In this document: one piece after another, positions 26,203 through 37,770 of the stretch | How the letters are laid out: the number at the start of each line of letters is the position of its first letter | Position numbering within the stretch: position 1 is the first letter of the stretch | Assembly: GCF_030867145.1 (NCBI RefSeq) | Contig: NC_134414.1 | Span: 127,980,465-128,044,464 of the forward strand | DNA: 64,000 nucleotides | From: Opisthocomus hoazin | Taxonomy: Eukaryota > Chordata > Aves > Opisthocomiformes > Opisthocomidae | Direction: 5' to 3' | Notes under the pieces: generated by a model | Seen by the model: the letters and a program-made list of their open reading frames with translations, nothing else | What the model was told of the DNA's origin: nothing | The model's database searches: none | Position numbers and translations under genes: made by a program

Positions 26203-27749
26203 GTAAGCAAGTTATGACCAATAGCAAGGACATTTGACATAGCACATTGCCCGTGAAGTAGTGGTTCATCACATGTTGTAAATGGATTACCTGTACTTTA
26301 CCTAATGTTTTACAGTTGTAAAACCAGAATTGTTCTCACCAGTGACACTTCTAACATTAGTTTCTCGCTTATTGAAGTAAACACGTATAAGTAGTATTTT
26401 ACTTTAAACCATAGTTCCACAGATATAATGCTTCACTGAAAGTGAAAAACTGTAGATACGTTACTGTGATAAACTATACTATCAGGCAGTGTAGAACAGT
26501 AGCAACATAATGAATAAAACAGCTGGTTACAAGTGTTTGTGCCAGTCTGTTGTGGAAAACTGGCCCTCAAACTGAACTTGCTGCAAGAAACAATACAGAT
26601 GACATAAAAATATTCCAATATTTTAATTTTTTAAAAGTTTTTCAGATTCCTTTACTGCAAATGCCATTAGCCCCATTTTAAAATTAAACTGGGAAAAATT
26701 AATTTTGTCATTAAACTATGCAGTGACATTTGGATACAAATATTGTAGAAAATTTTGCAGAAAATGGGTCCATTTCAAACCCGTAAAACCAAAGCAGTGT
26801 AATTCATTCTTCAAAATGATTTCTGCATTTTTCAGCTTGCTCTACTGAAATAATATTTTGCAATTCAGTAGCTGCTTTCATCCAAAAGTTATTACAGGAT
26901 TCCTTGCAAATATTAATGACTTAATACTGTTCCCTAAATGTACAGGACTCATTACAGATCAAGGTTTTGCTGCAGGGAGCACAAAATCTAAATAGGTATT
27001 TAATGTCATAATAAACAAGGAACGTACTTTGCCTGGATTCTGTATTACTCCTGGTGTCTGGCTAGTCACTGCTAAGAGACTTTCAAGAGCCACTGCCCAA
27101 ATTAAAAGGAACTGGAGCCAGATGGAGACATGGGGTCAAACAAATAAAACTGATGCACCACCTTCTGAAGAGCAGCTTTCTAAAGGTAGAAGAAGAGGCT
27201 GCATCTCCTAGATTTCTCCTCATTTGAGACTAATGATATCTTTCTTTTGCAGATATTATCCATCATTTTTCACCCAGAGACAATGAGGCAACTGTGTTTT
27301 GTCTTGGGCTTTATCCAAAAAGAGAATTAAAATCCTTCTAATATAAAGAAGATTTCTTTTTCAACTTACCTGGTTTTAAAAACAGTTTAAACCTCTGTGT
27401 GTTTTCTTCTCTTTCGGAGTTCAAGAGCTTTTAACTTAAACCTGCCTAGGTTTAAGTCATTTGACCTAGGCTAGATTAAAATCTGTAGGCTCTGAACAAA
27501 AATAAAAACACATGGCTCACAGCCATTAAGGGCCCTGCTTGTACTAAGCATCAGAAAACAAGGGCTTGTCCGAAAAATTATTTAATATCCGAGACATTAA
27601 TTTAAATCACTGAAGTCCATAGCATTGCACAGCCATGCAAACTTTGGACCAGCAGATCATTATCAACCATCAAAATTCCTTCCAGAGAACCATGCATGCT
27701 CTCAGTGCCTTTTAACAGCCCTGTCAGTAGCAAAAGGAAGGCTCAGTAA
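26203..27749 (+). other. GUCA1C: GUCA1C intron 2, left part
   Basis: No exon recognised. Contains a perfect 10-bp hairpin at 27434-27457. The intron continues through the CR1 copy at 27.75-29.52 kb to the exon 3 acceptor at 30717. Confidence 0.7.
27434..27457. repeat. Perfect hairpin, 10-bp stem and 4-nt loop
   Basis: ACTTAAACCT (27434-27443), loop GCCT, then AGGTTTAAGT (27448-27457). It lies in GUCA1C intron 2, 300 bp before the CR1 insertion. It is too short and AT-rich to be called an RNA gene. Confidence 0.85.
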
Positions 27750-27762
27750 CAAAAGGAAGGCT
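27731..27762. repeat. 13-bp direct repeat at the CR1 5' junction
   Basis: CAAAAGGAAGGCT occurs at 27731-27743 and again at 27750-27762, a period of 19 bp. The second copy belongs to the CR1 body (it encodes part of NKRKARDN). The first lies outside or at the junction. It may mark a duplication made during or after the 5'-truncated insertion. Confidence 0.8.
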
Positions 27763-29519
27763 AGGGACAATGTGGGGCCGCTGCTGAATGAGGCGGGTGT
27801 CCTAGTGACGGAGGATGCAGAGAAGGCAGCGCTACTGAATGTCTTCTTTGCTTCAGTCTTCAGTGCCAAGGCAGGCCCTCAGGAATCCCAGGCCCCGGAG
27901 GTAAGAGTAGAAGCCCATAGAGAGGATGACTTTCCCTTGGTCGAGGAGGACTGGGTGAGGGATCGCTTAAGCGATCTGGATGCCCACAAATCCATGGGCC
28001 CCGATGGAATGCACCCACGAGTGCTGAGGGAGCTGGCGGATGTCATTGCTGAGCCACTCTCCATCATCTTTGAGAGGTCCTGGAGGACAGGAGAGGTGCC
28101 CGAGGACTGGAGAAAGGCCAATGTCATTCCAATCTTCAAAAAGGGCAAGAAGGAGCACCCAGAAAACTACAGGCTGGTCAGCCTCACCTCCATCCCGGGA
28201 AAGGTGATGGAGCAGCTTATCCTGGAGGTCATCATCAAGCAAGTGAAGGAAAAGAAGGTTATCAGGAGTAGTTAGCATGGATTCACCAAGGGGAAATCAT
28301 GCCTGACCAATCTGATAGCTTTCTACGATGGCATGACTGGCTGGGTAGACGAAGGGAGAGCCGTGGATGTTGTCTACCTGAACTTCAGCAAGGCTTTTGA
28401 CACTGTCTCCCATAACATCCTCCTAGGGAAGCTCAGGAAGTGTGGGCTGGATGAGTGGTCGGTGAAGTGGATTGAGAACTGGCTGAATGGCAGAACTCAG
28501 AGGGTTGTCATCAGCGGCACTGAGTCTAGTTGGAGGCCTGTAACAAGTGGTGTCCCTCAGGGGTCAGTACTGGGCCCAGTCTTATTCAACTTCTTCATCA
28601 ATGACCTGGATGAAGAGTTAGAATGTACCCTCAGCAAGTTAGCTGATGACACCAAACTGGGAGGTGTGGTAGATACACCAGAAGGCTGTGCTGCCATTCA
28701 GCGTGACCTGGACAGGCTGGAAAGTTGAGCAGAGAGGAACCTGATGAGGTTCAACAAGGGCAAGTGCAGAGTGCTGCACCTGGGGAGGAACAACCCCATG
28801 CATCAGTACAGGCTTGGGGTGGACCTGCTGGAGAGCAGCTCTGTGGATAGGGACCTGGGTGTCCTGGTGGACGACAGGTTGACCATGAGTCAGCAGTGTG
28901 CCCTGGCTGCCAAGAAAGCCAATGGGATCCTAGGATGCATTAGTAGGAGTGTGGCCAGCAGGTCGAGGGAGGTTCTCCTTCCCCTCTACTCTGCCCTGGT
29001 GAGGTCTCGTCTGGAGTACTCTGTCCAGTTCTGGGCTCCCCAATTCAAGAAAGATGAGGAGCTACTGGAGAGAGTCCAGCGGAGGGCTACAAGGATGATG
29101 AGGGAACTGGAGCATCTTTCCTATGAGGAGAGGCTGAGGGAGGTGGGCTTGTTCAGCCTGAAGAAGAGAAGGCTGAGAGGGGACCTAATAAATGTTTATA
29201 AATATCTCAAGGGTGGATGTCAAGAGGATGGAGCCAGACTCTTTTCAGTGGTGCCCAGTGACAGGACAAGGGGCAATGGGCACAAACTGAAGCACAGGAA
29301 GTTCTGTCTGAACATGAGGAAGAACTTCCCTCTGAGGGTGACGGAGCACTGGAACAGGCTGCCCAGGGAGGTTGTGGAGTCTCCTTCTCTGGAGATATTC
29401 AAGACTCGCCTGGACAAGGTCCTGTGCAGCCTACTGTAGGCGACCCTGCTTCGGCAGGGGGGGTTGGACTAGATGACCCACAGAGGTCCCTTCCAACCCC
29501 TACCATTCTGTGATTCTGT
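27750..29519 (+). mobile_element. CR1 LINE, 1.8 kb, 5'-truncated, sense orientation in GUCA1C intron 2
   Basis: The longest CR1 copy in the window. It begins inside ORF2 before the reverse-transcriptase domain, carries the rest of ORF2 in one frame, and ends with the CR1 3' block (GGTTGGACTAGATGACCC, CTTCCAACCCC) and terminal repeats ATTCTGTGATTCTG at 29506-29519. It lies on the same strand as GUCA1C. The frame is preserved with few lesions, so this insertion is fairly young relative to the copies at 9 kb. Confidence 0.95.
27762..29439 (+). pseudogene. CR1 ORF2 (reverse transcriptase), truncated, two nonsense codons
   Basis: One continuous frame (phase of position 27625) encodes the CR1 reverse transcriptase. 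Landmarks are [47 protein letters not shown], the [11 protein letters not shown] box, the catalytic LADDTKL box near 28639, then the thumb region and [16 protein letters not shown] to a natural stop TAG at 29437-29439. Two in-frame stops break it: TAG 28273-28275 just before [13 protein letters not shown], where CAG (Gln) is usual, and TGA 28726-28728 after LES, where TGG (Trp) is usual. I see no frameshift. The endonuclease domain is missing, so the copy cannot be autonomous. Confidence 0.93.
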
Positions 29520-30717
29520 TATTTTATGTTATGATTTATGGTGGTTCTGTGGTAGTCCGTGATTCAGGTATTTCAGGAACCACTGCTTTACTCATAGCAC
29601 TACAACAAATTTAACTGTGGCAGTGGTACAACCTTCTTCTGAAGACTGCATCAGGGTCAGACGTACAAAACATCAAAAGTATCTGAAGTATGAATTAGTA
29701 ATACAAACAGATTTATGTACCTATTTTTGTAAAATTCTTGCTGCCTTATGGAACTTGTTTGTGCAAAGTAAGATAAAGACAGTGGTCAAGAACTCCACAT
29801 CAGTTTAACTTATGTTTTATTTAAATATAATGATTTCTAATATAATGTGAGGAATACTGAAAGAAACAGCTGGCACTTACAGTGAATTATCTCACACAAC
29901 ACAGTTCTTCTCAAGATAATTCAGGTTTAGAAAAACAAATTCTGTAGTATGTCCATTACAGAACACATATGCACATGTATTTATAAATATATATGCACAT
30001 ATTTTCCCAGTCATTTACTAATTGTGATACTGAGTTTGAATCCAACTCTGTAAACGCATTCTATTAACATGTAGGTTCCTATTTTATTAACACAAATGAT
30101 CACCATAATGCAAAAATTACTGTCTCAGTGAATAGGGTACAACTTTGCAAAAATATTCATTTATACCCCAAATATTGGGTCCTTTTGCCACAGGAAAAGT
30201 AGAGGGGAGACTTCTGGTTTTCTTAATTTGTTTGGAGGACAAGTAAATTCTGCCAACTTCCAGGACTGCTGGTCTGACTTTTTTGTGATTACTAAGTTAA
30301 ACGTGTCTTAATGGAAAAATGACTTAGGCTTTCTACTCACATGCTTTCAGCTGTGAAAAATAATACTATATTTAAATGACACAGACCATAGGGCACTCTC
30401 CAAAGACACAGAACTCTCTAGGGCCTAGAAAAAATGCTAGTGTGGAATCTAAAATGTATTGCAGAGCAGAGGTGCCACATGGTTTCAGAAAACCTTCAGA
30501 GATATGCAAATTAGTCTGTAATCTTCAGGATGTGTTATGTTAATTAAATTTCCAATCCTCATTACTGAAGATTTACTTGAACTAGCTATTTATTTAGTGA
30601 TTTTTGAAAGGGATGGTGAACTAAAGAGCTGCATCGCAGTTACTGCAGTTGCCAGTGTATTGTTTTCACAACCTCATGGAAAATGTATGAAAGAACTTTC
30701 TGCATTTCTGCCTTCAG
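29520..30717 (+). other. GUCA1C: GUCA1C intron 2, right part
   Basis: Unique AT-rich intron sequence from the CR1 end to the exon 3 acceptor (GCCTTCAG). No exon, RNA gene or repeat recognised. Confidence 0.6.
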
Positions 30718-30805
30718 GCTATCCAGGCTATTAACGGCCACACCAACATGTCTGCTGAAGAGTTCACAAACATGGTATTTGAGAAGATAGATGTGAACAA
30801 TGACG
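30718..30805 (+). CDS. GUCA1C: GUCA1C exon 3 (linker and start of EF4)
   Basis: 88 nt: 29 codons plus one base, entering in phase 0 and leaving in phase 1. The acceptor is TTCAG and the donor is ACG|GTAAGA. It encodes AIQAINGHTNMSAEEF and then the start of the fourth EF-hand, FEKIDVNND, whose Gly-Glu continues in exon 4. Mammalian GCAP3 and GCAP1 have the same exon junction inside the EF4 loop, which supports the model. The exon is too short to show as a long open frame and was found from splice sites and family sequence. Confidence 0.93.
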
Positions 30806-33800
30806 GTAAGAATCTAGGTTTTCTTCGCATTGGCAGGGATTTTCCCCCATAAGGAAGTACAGGAGCAAGAGGGGAGTTGAACACACAATTGAAAAACTGA
30901 CTTGTAGATGAACTGAAGGCCTGAATCTGCTCCTTACTCATAGTGCATCAGCTTTACAGTGAGGCGTAAATTAACTGACTCTATTAAGATGACATAGGAA
31001 TTACATGCAGTAGGGGTTAAAACACAGAGGTTTTCCACTGTTCATCCAAAATGCCAGTCCTCTGGTTGCACAGCAAAATGAAAGTATGATCAAGGTTATT
31101 TTTTTAGTATATTTGTGTTGGCTTAACCTATCTAAAATGGATAAGAAAACCAATTAAGACACATGGTTGCACTGGCTCTAGCATGTTCTAAAGATTGGAC
31201 AGCATATTGGATGTCCCTTGAAGGCTGATCGTTAACACGTGCTAAGACACATGCTACTGTTTTTTCTCGAGATAGCTAGATTAAGCCAATTGGACTTGCA
31301 TTTGGAAACTAAAAATTTAACTCACTGCTTCAGAGTTATCTCTAAAAGAAAAGCTGTCACGTGTGAATGTCTGCCCTCATACTTCTAATCATGAAGATCC
31401 TCATTCCACTGGCAATTACATTTTACATGAATTACTGCAATCATTGACAAAATAAGAATATCAGGAAAGCATTGCAGAGCACAATCAGATTCCAGCTAGG
31501 AATTTTGGGCATTTTGTTATTCATTTTTCTGGTCTTATTTGGTGTGTTAAGGTTACTTTTAAAAAAGCTGTTTAAAATCAGAGTATAAACAGTGATCTTG
31601 TGATGCATGTGAATAACTCGTAGAGGATTTTTTCCCCACCTGCTTGGCCCATCTTTCAGTAAAAGCAAATTACCAAAGGACTCCAAATAATACTCAGTCA
31701 TATTCTAGAATCTAACCCAAATTCTATGATTATTCATACTTTGGCCCCCACTTGACCATGTGTTTATTGAAAGCAATAACTGTATCTGAGCTAGACCATG
31801 AGCTGAAAAAAAAACTTTGTGTCTTACATTTTAGCAACGATATGAAATATTCAGAATTATGTTCATAATACTCCCATAACAAACTGCTTTCCATAGTTTG
31901 TTATTTTTTAAATAGCTGCAAAGCAGCTCCACCTGAGGAATGGGACAAATTTTACCAAGTTTAGCTTAAACTGTGCTACCTCCTTGTAAGTTCTTATTAA
32001 AGAAAAGGGCAAACAGGCAAATAAGTTGCAATGTTCTTCATCACATTAAAATACAAGAAATAATCCCATGGTTTTAGGGAGCAATTTTTAAAACAGACCT
32101 CCTGATGGCTTTGCAATTTATTTTCTCTACCTCAATGACATCTGAGACCCATGGTCACAGTGAGTCTGGGCATGCCAGTGTAATCAGCTGTCACTGTTAA
32201 ACTGCAGTGGTTTTTGTATGCTTCCACATTGGTATTGGTACTTTGAAACATGTAGCCTGAGACTGAGAGGAGGGAATTCAAGACCAGCTGACCTGCATAA
32301 GCAGGAAAATGATGCAGTGTGTCCATGAGATGAGTCCAGGAACACCACCCACCCAAAGACCTCAGTCAAAGGCAATACCAATGGAAGGAGATGGGAAGGA
32401 AGAGAAGTGCCTGGGATAGGAGAGATCAGAGGAAGCGAGTGGATGAGCAGCAAAGCCGGAGGATGCAGCCAAGCGTACAGAGGTGGCTTGCTCCATCTCT
32501 GCTCCTGGGATGATCATATAAGGGCACCGGGGTTGAAAGAGGAGGCACGAACGTCCTCAGGGCACTGCACACCAGCTCCTGGAGAGGGTCTTACTCCTCT
32601 CACTGAAGCCTTACAGCCAGGACTTCTGCCAAATGATGTCTTTCCACTTTAATAGCGTGTATATGAGCCTGCTCACCAGTGCAGCAAGGACCCATACGAC
32701 TAAAGAGGAAGCAGCCTTAGCTGCCCAAGGGTAGAAAGTGATTTTCACATTTTTCAAATGCTGATCATTTTCCTTTTTCACATTAGATGAAGTTTCCAAG
32801 GTTGCCATGAACAAAAACCAAGACACAAAAAAACTCCGGGGAGTACTTAAATCTGAAAATAGCCACAAGTCATCTAGCTAAGCATTCACCAGAAGTGCAC
32901 GCAACTTGAATTGCTGCTTCCCTTTACCCTGGGGCCCTAAGGCATCCAGCTATTTTCCTCTTTGCCTGGCCTCTTGTCGTTTCTTATTTCAGTGAGAAAT
33001 CATTCATTGTTATGATTTTAACAAGAAACTTTGAACTGTTCTCAGAGGAAAGAATTAAGCTCTTGCTATTAGACCAAGCTCTGTTTCCCCTTTCAGAGAA
33101 AAAAATATATCACTGGAATAACTTCTAACCAGAGAATTGTGTACACTCCTGTGTACCATAGGAGCAGACACATTCCTAGGACTGGCCTTTGCTGACAGAG
33201 AAGAGAGCAGGAAAAGAGGAAGAATGCTAAATGATATTCCTGCTCCTCAGTAAAAGAAATTTTATGGTTGTCTCTCAGCTTTCAAGGTATTATCTGATTA
33301 TGACATGAGCCCAGAAAATCACGCTCTAAATGGCCATTTCAGTTGCTTGGAAGAATTTAGCTACTCAAACCACTTCACAGATTTTTTTTTTACTACATTT
33401 TATTGTGGCTCTAAATAATCCTAGTAATCAACACAGGGAGTATGCATGTAATCCTCACCAAATCATGCCTAATCTCTGTTAAAACCAACTCTAAGATAAA
33501 TTTTAGTTAGTTCAGTGAAGGGTAGTCCATGCATCTAAATTCAGCCTTGATACAGGCTTCATTAGCACCCTTTTTCACACATTTCTGTCACCATAGCTAC
33601 TGAGCACTCATAGTTTTTTAGACTTCTGTGAAATATGTGTTTGGTCTCTTTTAACAGAAAAAAGCAAGTCTAAATTTTAAGATCTGATGCAAAGTGGGAG
33701 AACATTAGAAAATATTCTGCCTGCATTTGCCTATCAGTAGAGAACGGGGAACCTTCCTGATGGATTCAATCTGGCATGAATGGCCTTCTGTGGGGTTGAG

Positions 33801-33850
33801 AGTGATTGCTGGGTTCCTTGGTTCCTAAGAAGTATCTGATTTCCTTTTAG
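30806..33850 (+). other. GUCA1C: GUCA1C intron 3 (3.0 kb)
   Basis: No exon or mobile element recognised. A moderately G-rich, CpG-poor stretch around 32250-32600 has open frames on both strands without known domains. Acceptor at the end: TTTCCTTTTAG. Confidence 0.65.
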
Positions 33851-33981
33851 GGGAACTGACTTTAGAAGAATTTATCAATGGTGTGGAAAGAGATGAGGAC
33901 CTCTTGGAACTGATTACAAAAAGCTTTGACCTTTCCAACGTACTCAAAGTCATACAGAGCGGCAGAAGACACAGCATCTGA
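33851..33981 (+). CDS. GUCA1C: GUCA1C exon 4 (EF4 end, C-terminus and stop)
   Basis: 131 nt including the TGA at 33979-33981. The split codon G|GG gives Gly, followed by ELTLEEFINGVERDEDLL. This completes EF4 (loop DVNNDGELTLEE) and continues into the C-terminal helix SFDLSNVLKVIQSG, very close to the GCAP3 sequence family. The protein ends RRHSI soon after the helix, so the tail is about 20 residues shorter than the human protein. This tail is variable among GCAPs, so the shortening is not evidence of damage. All three functional calcium loops (EF2-EF4) are intact. Confidence 0.95.
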
Positions 33982-36547
33982 TGGATCCAGTGACAGATGT
34001 GGCATCTGTGTCATCAAGGAAGATAATATTTCATACATTCAGAGAGCTTGATGTCTTCAATGCCTGCCCAGGCTATACCGAGCAGCCTGTTCCAGGAGCA
34101 ACAATTTTCACTCTTGACTCCGTATCTCTCCTTTTCTTGTCTTTATTCTTTCCCTCGCTAATGACTGTGGCAGCCACAGGACACAAACCTTTGCCCACGT
34201 ATAACAGAAAAGCCATTTGATGCAGTACAAATAACTTATTTGGTCTCTATGAACATTGTTCAGAGTAACCAACAAAACACTAAAACTATTGCAAAGTGCT
34301 GCCTTTCCGGAAGACACAGAGTTAATAAATTTATTCTTTTAAGTACAGGCTCTTTAACCTACTGTCTAAAGTGTGGACATAAACTCGTAGGTAGGGCTGG
34401 GTTCTGTCCGGATCAATTAAGAATGAAGCCTGGTCTGTATTAACTTAACCTTTGCTCTAATAGGTACTCAAAATAGGAGTAAGCTCTCTGGGAAATGCCT
34501 CAGTCAGGTTAATATTCCTGAGATGTGCATCCTCCTTAACAAGCTGTCTACCGTCATGATTTTATTACATCCATAAATTAAAATAATGTGATGTTTTGAT
34601 GGTTTTGGCAAGGTTCAGGTACTGTTCTTCCAAATTAACCTTTTACTGAAGCGCTGGAATGAAATTTTGTTATCTTTGTAGCGTAAAATTAGATTTCAAA
34701 GAACAGCTAAAACAAAATCATTTTGTAAGCACTCTGTTTTCCCAAAGATTTGTGTCCTTTGACCGGTACGTCCTCCTTTTCCAAACAATTAATTTTCACT
34801 GGGCTCTTTGCCATGGCTGCATGAGACAAAAGGTAAGAGGTATCATGACTAGTTCCTGCTGATGGGACGGCTGGCTTCTGCCAAACAGACTGTTTAACAG
34901 CTGAATTCTTCCTGCCTTTCCCTGACAGGGAGAACTAATTTAAGTATCTTTGCCCTGCCTAGATACCTGGGTGAAAGCTTTTAGCAATTTAGTCTCTTTG
35001 AGAATTCTACCTTCTTTCAAACTGTGTTGCAATTGTCTTTGAACATGGCAGCTGCTAGGAGTGCAGGGAAGGCATTCACAGATGGCATGATCACGTATGC
35101 CCCATTTTCTCAGGAAACTAGGCTAAAAACAACTGAACCTTCCTTTATAAATAACAAGATTAATTCTCTGAGCTGAAACGGAACTGCATGAACTGTCTGC
35201 AAAGGAAAAATTATGGTTCCCTCTGGTTCTGCTGGGACTGATTGTCTCTCAAGTCTGCAACAAGTTTTATCAAATTACTACATTATATCATAAGTTCTCC
35301 TTGGCTGACAGTGACCTGCAGGCATCACACTAATACTAGTTGTTGTTAGAAGTGTAAGTTTTATGCAAAATAATTTGTGCACAGATCGATGCAGGTTGAA
35401 TGAAACAATTATTAAGACTTCAATATGAAAATGTTTTTCTTCCAAATTCACTTCAAATCCATGTCCATTTGCACAAGAAATGTGCTCCATCATCTGCAAC
35501 TATTATCCCAGATTCTGGGTTGATCAATGGAATATACTAAGAGCATGCAACATGCATCACTTGACATTATAAACAGTCTGACATTATACTTCTGACATTT
35601 GAATCTTTTATATACATTCCCTCCCCCAACAAAAAAAAAAAAGAGAATGATGTATGAGATTGCTGGTGGTTCAATTTTTAAATTCTTGTATTTATTCATC
35701 ATGGACACATTAATATGTCATTGTCAGTATCAGTTTTCTCACACCCAGACTTCAAAAAATCCCTTTTCGTAATCCAATGCTTTTAGATCCTATGAGGGTG
35801 GTGTCCTTCAGAACTGGCTTTAAAATATTTAAAATAAAAGGATCCAATCTATGCAATTTGGATGTATGGGAACATTTGTATTTCAGATTTTTACTTTTAA
35901 ACTAACGAAGTTACAGACTTTGAAAAATTACTACTCTCCGTGTAGACAGACTCTTTTTTTTTATAAAGGGTTTTTAAAGAGAGTATCTCCATTTAAACTT
36001 GTCTAATTTTTATGTCTAACCATTATTATATGAAGTGAATTACCAATTCAGGAGGAGTATTTTGTTGTATTTAAAAAAAATGTATCTAAGGAAATTGTTT
36101 GCCATTTTTTTGTTAAACTGAATTTTAAAGGAGTATTTGACATGACCATTTTCCACACTTTAATCTAAAATCATTTAGTAGAAACCTGTGTAATTAAGAA
36201 AGAAGTATCTTTGCTGTTTAATGTAAACACTCTGGCATATAATTTCCAAAAATAATTACCTACAGTAACTCCACATGTGTTTGGGACTAGTCATAAGATT
36301 CTATTTTTTTATGTTAACATAAATTTCCTTTAACTACCTAAACACCATTTGATACACAGCTGCTCAAGAGAAATGTGTTATGGGCTCAGTTTACTATTGG
36401 TCTCATTCTTCTAAATTTGTCAGCTGCTTATTAAATGTATCAGTGAAATCAGGTGGCACGTGGAAAAACTCTCAAGTGTGACTCCCAAAAGTCTTGTTTT
36501 AAATCAACGTGAAGCTGCAACTTGTTGTGGTGGATGTGCCTTGTAGT
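33982..36547 (+). other. GUCA1C 3' UTR and downstream intergenic sequence
   Basis: Begins with the probable GUCA1C 3' untranslated region. No second gene recognised before the CR1 copy at 36.5 kb. The right part (35.6-36.4 kb) is very AT-rich with A and T runs. Confidence 0.5.
34324..34329 (+). terminator. GUCA1C: Candidate polyadenylation signal of GUCA1C
   Basis: First AATAAA after the stop codon, 343 bp downstream, followed by a T-rich stretch. Later AATAAA-like hexamers exist, so the true cleavage site may be elsewhere. Confidence 0.4.
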
Positions 36548-36852
36548 CATAGAATCACAGAATCACACAATGGTAGGGGTTGGAAGGGACCTCTGCAGGG
36601 TCACCTACAGTAGGCTGTAGAGGACCTTGTCCAGGCGGGTCTTGAATATCTCCAGAAAAGGAGACTCCACAACCTCCCTGGGCAGCCTGTTCCAGTGCTC
36701 CGTCACCCTCAGAGGGAAGAACTTCTTCCTCATGTTCAGACAGAACTTCCTGTGCTTCAGTTTGTGCCCATTGCCCCTTGTCCTGTCGCTGGGCACTACT
36801 GAAAAGAGTTTGGCCCTATCCTCCTGACACCCACCCTTCAGATATTTGTAAG
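36548..36852 (-). mobile_element. CR1 LINE 3' fragment, minus strand
   Basis: About 0.3 kb of CR1 3' end in reverse: CATAGAATCACAGAATCAC at the left edge, then GGTAGGGGTTGGAAGGGACC and the C-terminal ORF2 region (minus-strand peptide with [13 protein letters not shown] and [13 protein letters not shown]). It is the same subfamily wording as the 27.7 kb copy. The part between the terminal block and ORF2 is shortened, missing most of the TGACCC to CTTCGGCAGGGGGG section. Confidence 0.92.
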
Positions 36853-37734
36853 TATAAGGTATCATGAAGGTACATAGTAAGTCGTCCTGACTATCGGATG
36901 CTTATTGCTAGTTTAACAAACAGCAGAAAAGGAAGAAGAAAGCCTAGTGTTAGCTCATGTTATGTTATAACCCTCAGCAAATACATGAATGGTTAAGGGG
37001 CAGTGCTGAGCTACTCATCCTGAAGGCTGCCAGAGGCCATAGCAATGCTTTGGCTTCAAAGCCTTGCATGGGAGAGAAAAAACATTACAGCACATGATCT
37101 CAAGAACTGTCTTTGTCAACAAGATTGATGCAAATGCCAGCTGTGAGCATCTGGAGAAGCTGGACGGCCTGTGTCATCATCACAGGGGGGTAGGTTTTAA
37201 CTAAGGTAGATGTGTACTGAGAATAGGTAATGCTTATGTCACCACGTTCACCTTGGAAAGAATCACAGGTTTCAAATTCACTCTACGCAGCTGGGTGAGC
37301 TTTGCCAGTCAACGGGGTAATTGGTAGCTTCTCTTCTAATATAGGAACTTTTACCTTTAAGCAATCCTAATGACTGTATGCTCTTTTTGTTGCATCCAAA
37401 CAGCTAAAGGTAATTAGTGTGACAGTCCCCTTTTTCAAACAATTCTTAATTGTCCTAAAATTATCTCCTTTTCTTTTCTGGAAGCTCAATATGCTAGGAA
37501 AATAAATAGGTACTTTTTCTTTTGAGAATCTGGGAATTCAAAGCCACAAGCAAATTGCCTTTTCTCGTAGATACAAAATTGCTTATCGCATTAACAGGCA
37601 TGATTAAACCTTATGCCACAGTTATGCACCCCTGACAAAGTGGGAGGATAGCTTGCTGTGGTGTGGAAAAGATCTCATAGCTGCATTCAGTTTTTGACCT
37701 TATGTAAGATTAGTTGTGCCGTACAGACCATAAC

Positions 37735-37770
37735 AACTAAATATTCAACTAAATATTCAACTAAATATTC
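37735..37770. repeat. 12-bp tandem repeat, three copies
   Basis: AACTAAATATTC is repeated three times without interruption. Simple tandem repeat, possibly length-variable between individuals. Confidence 0.92.
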
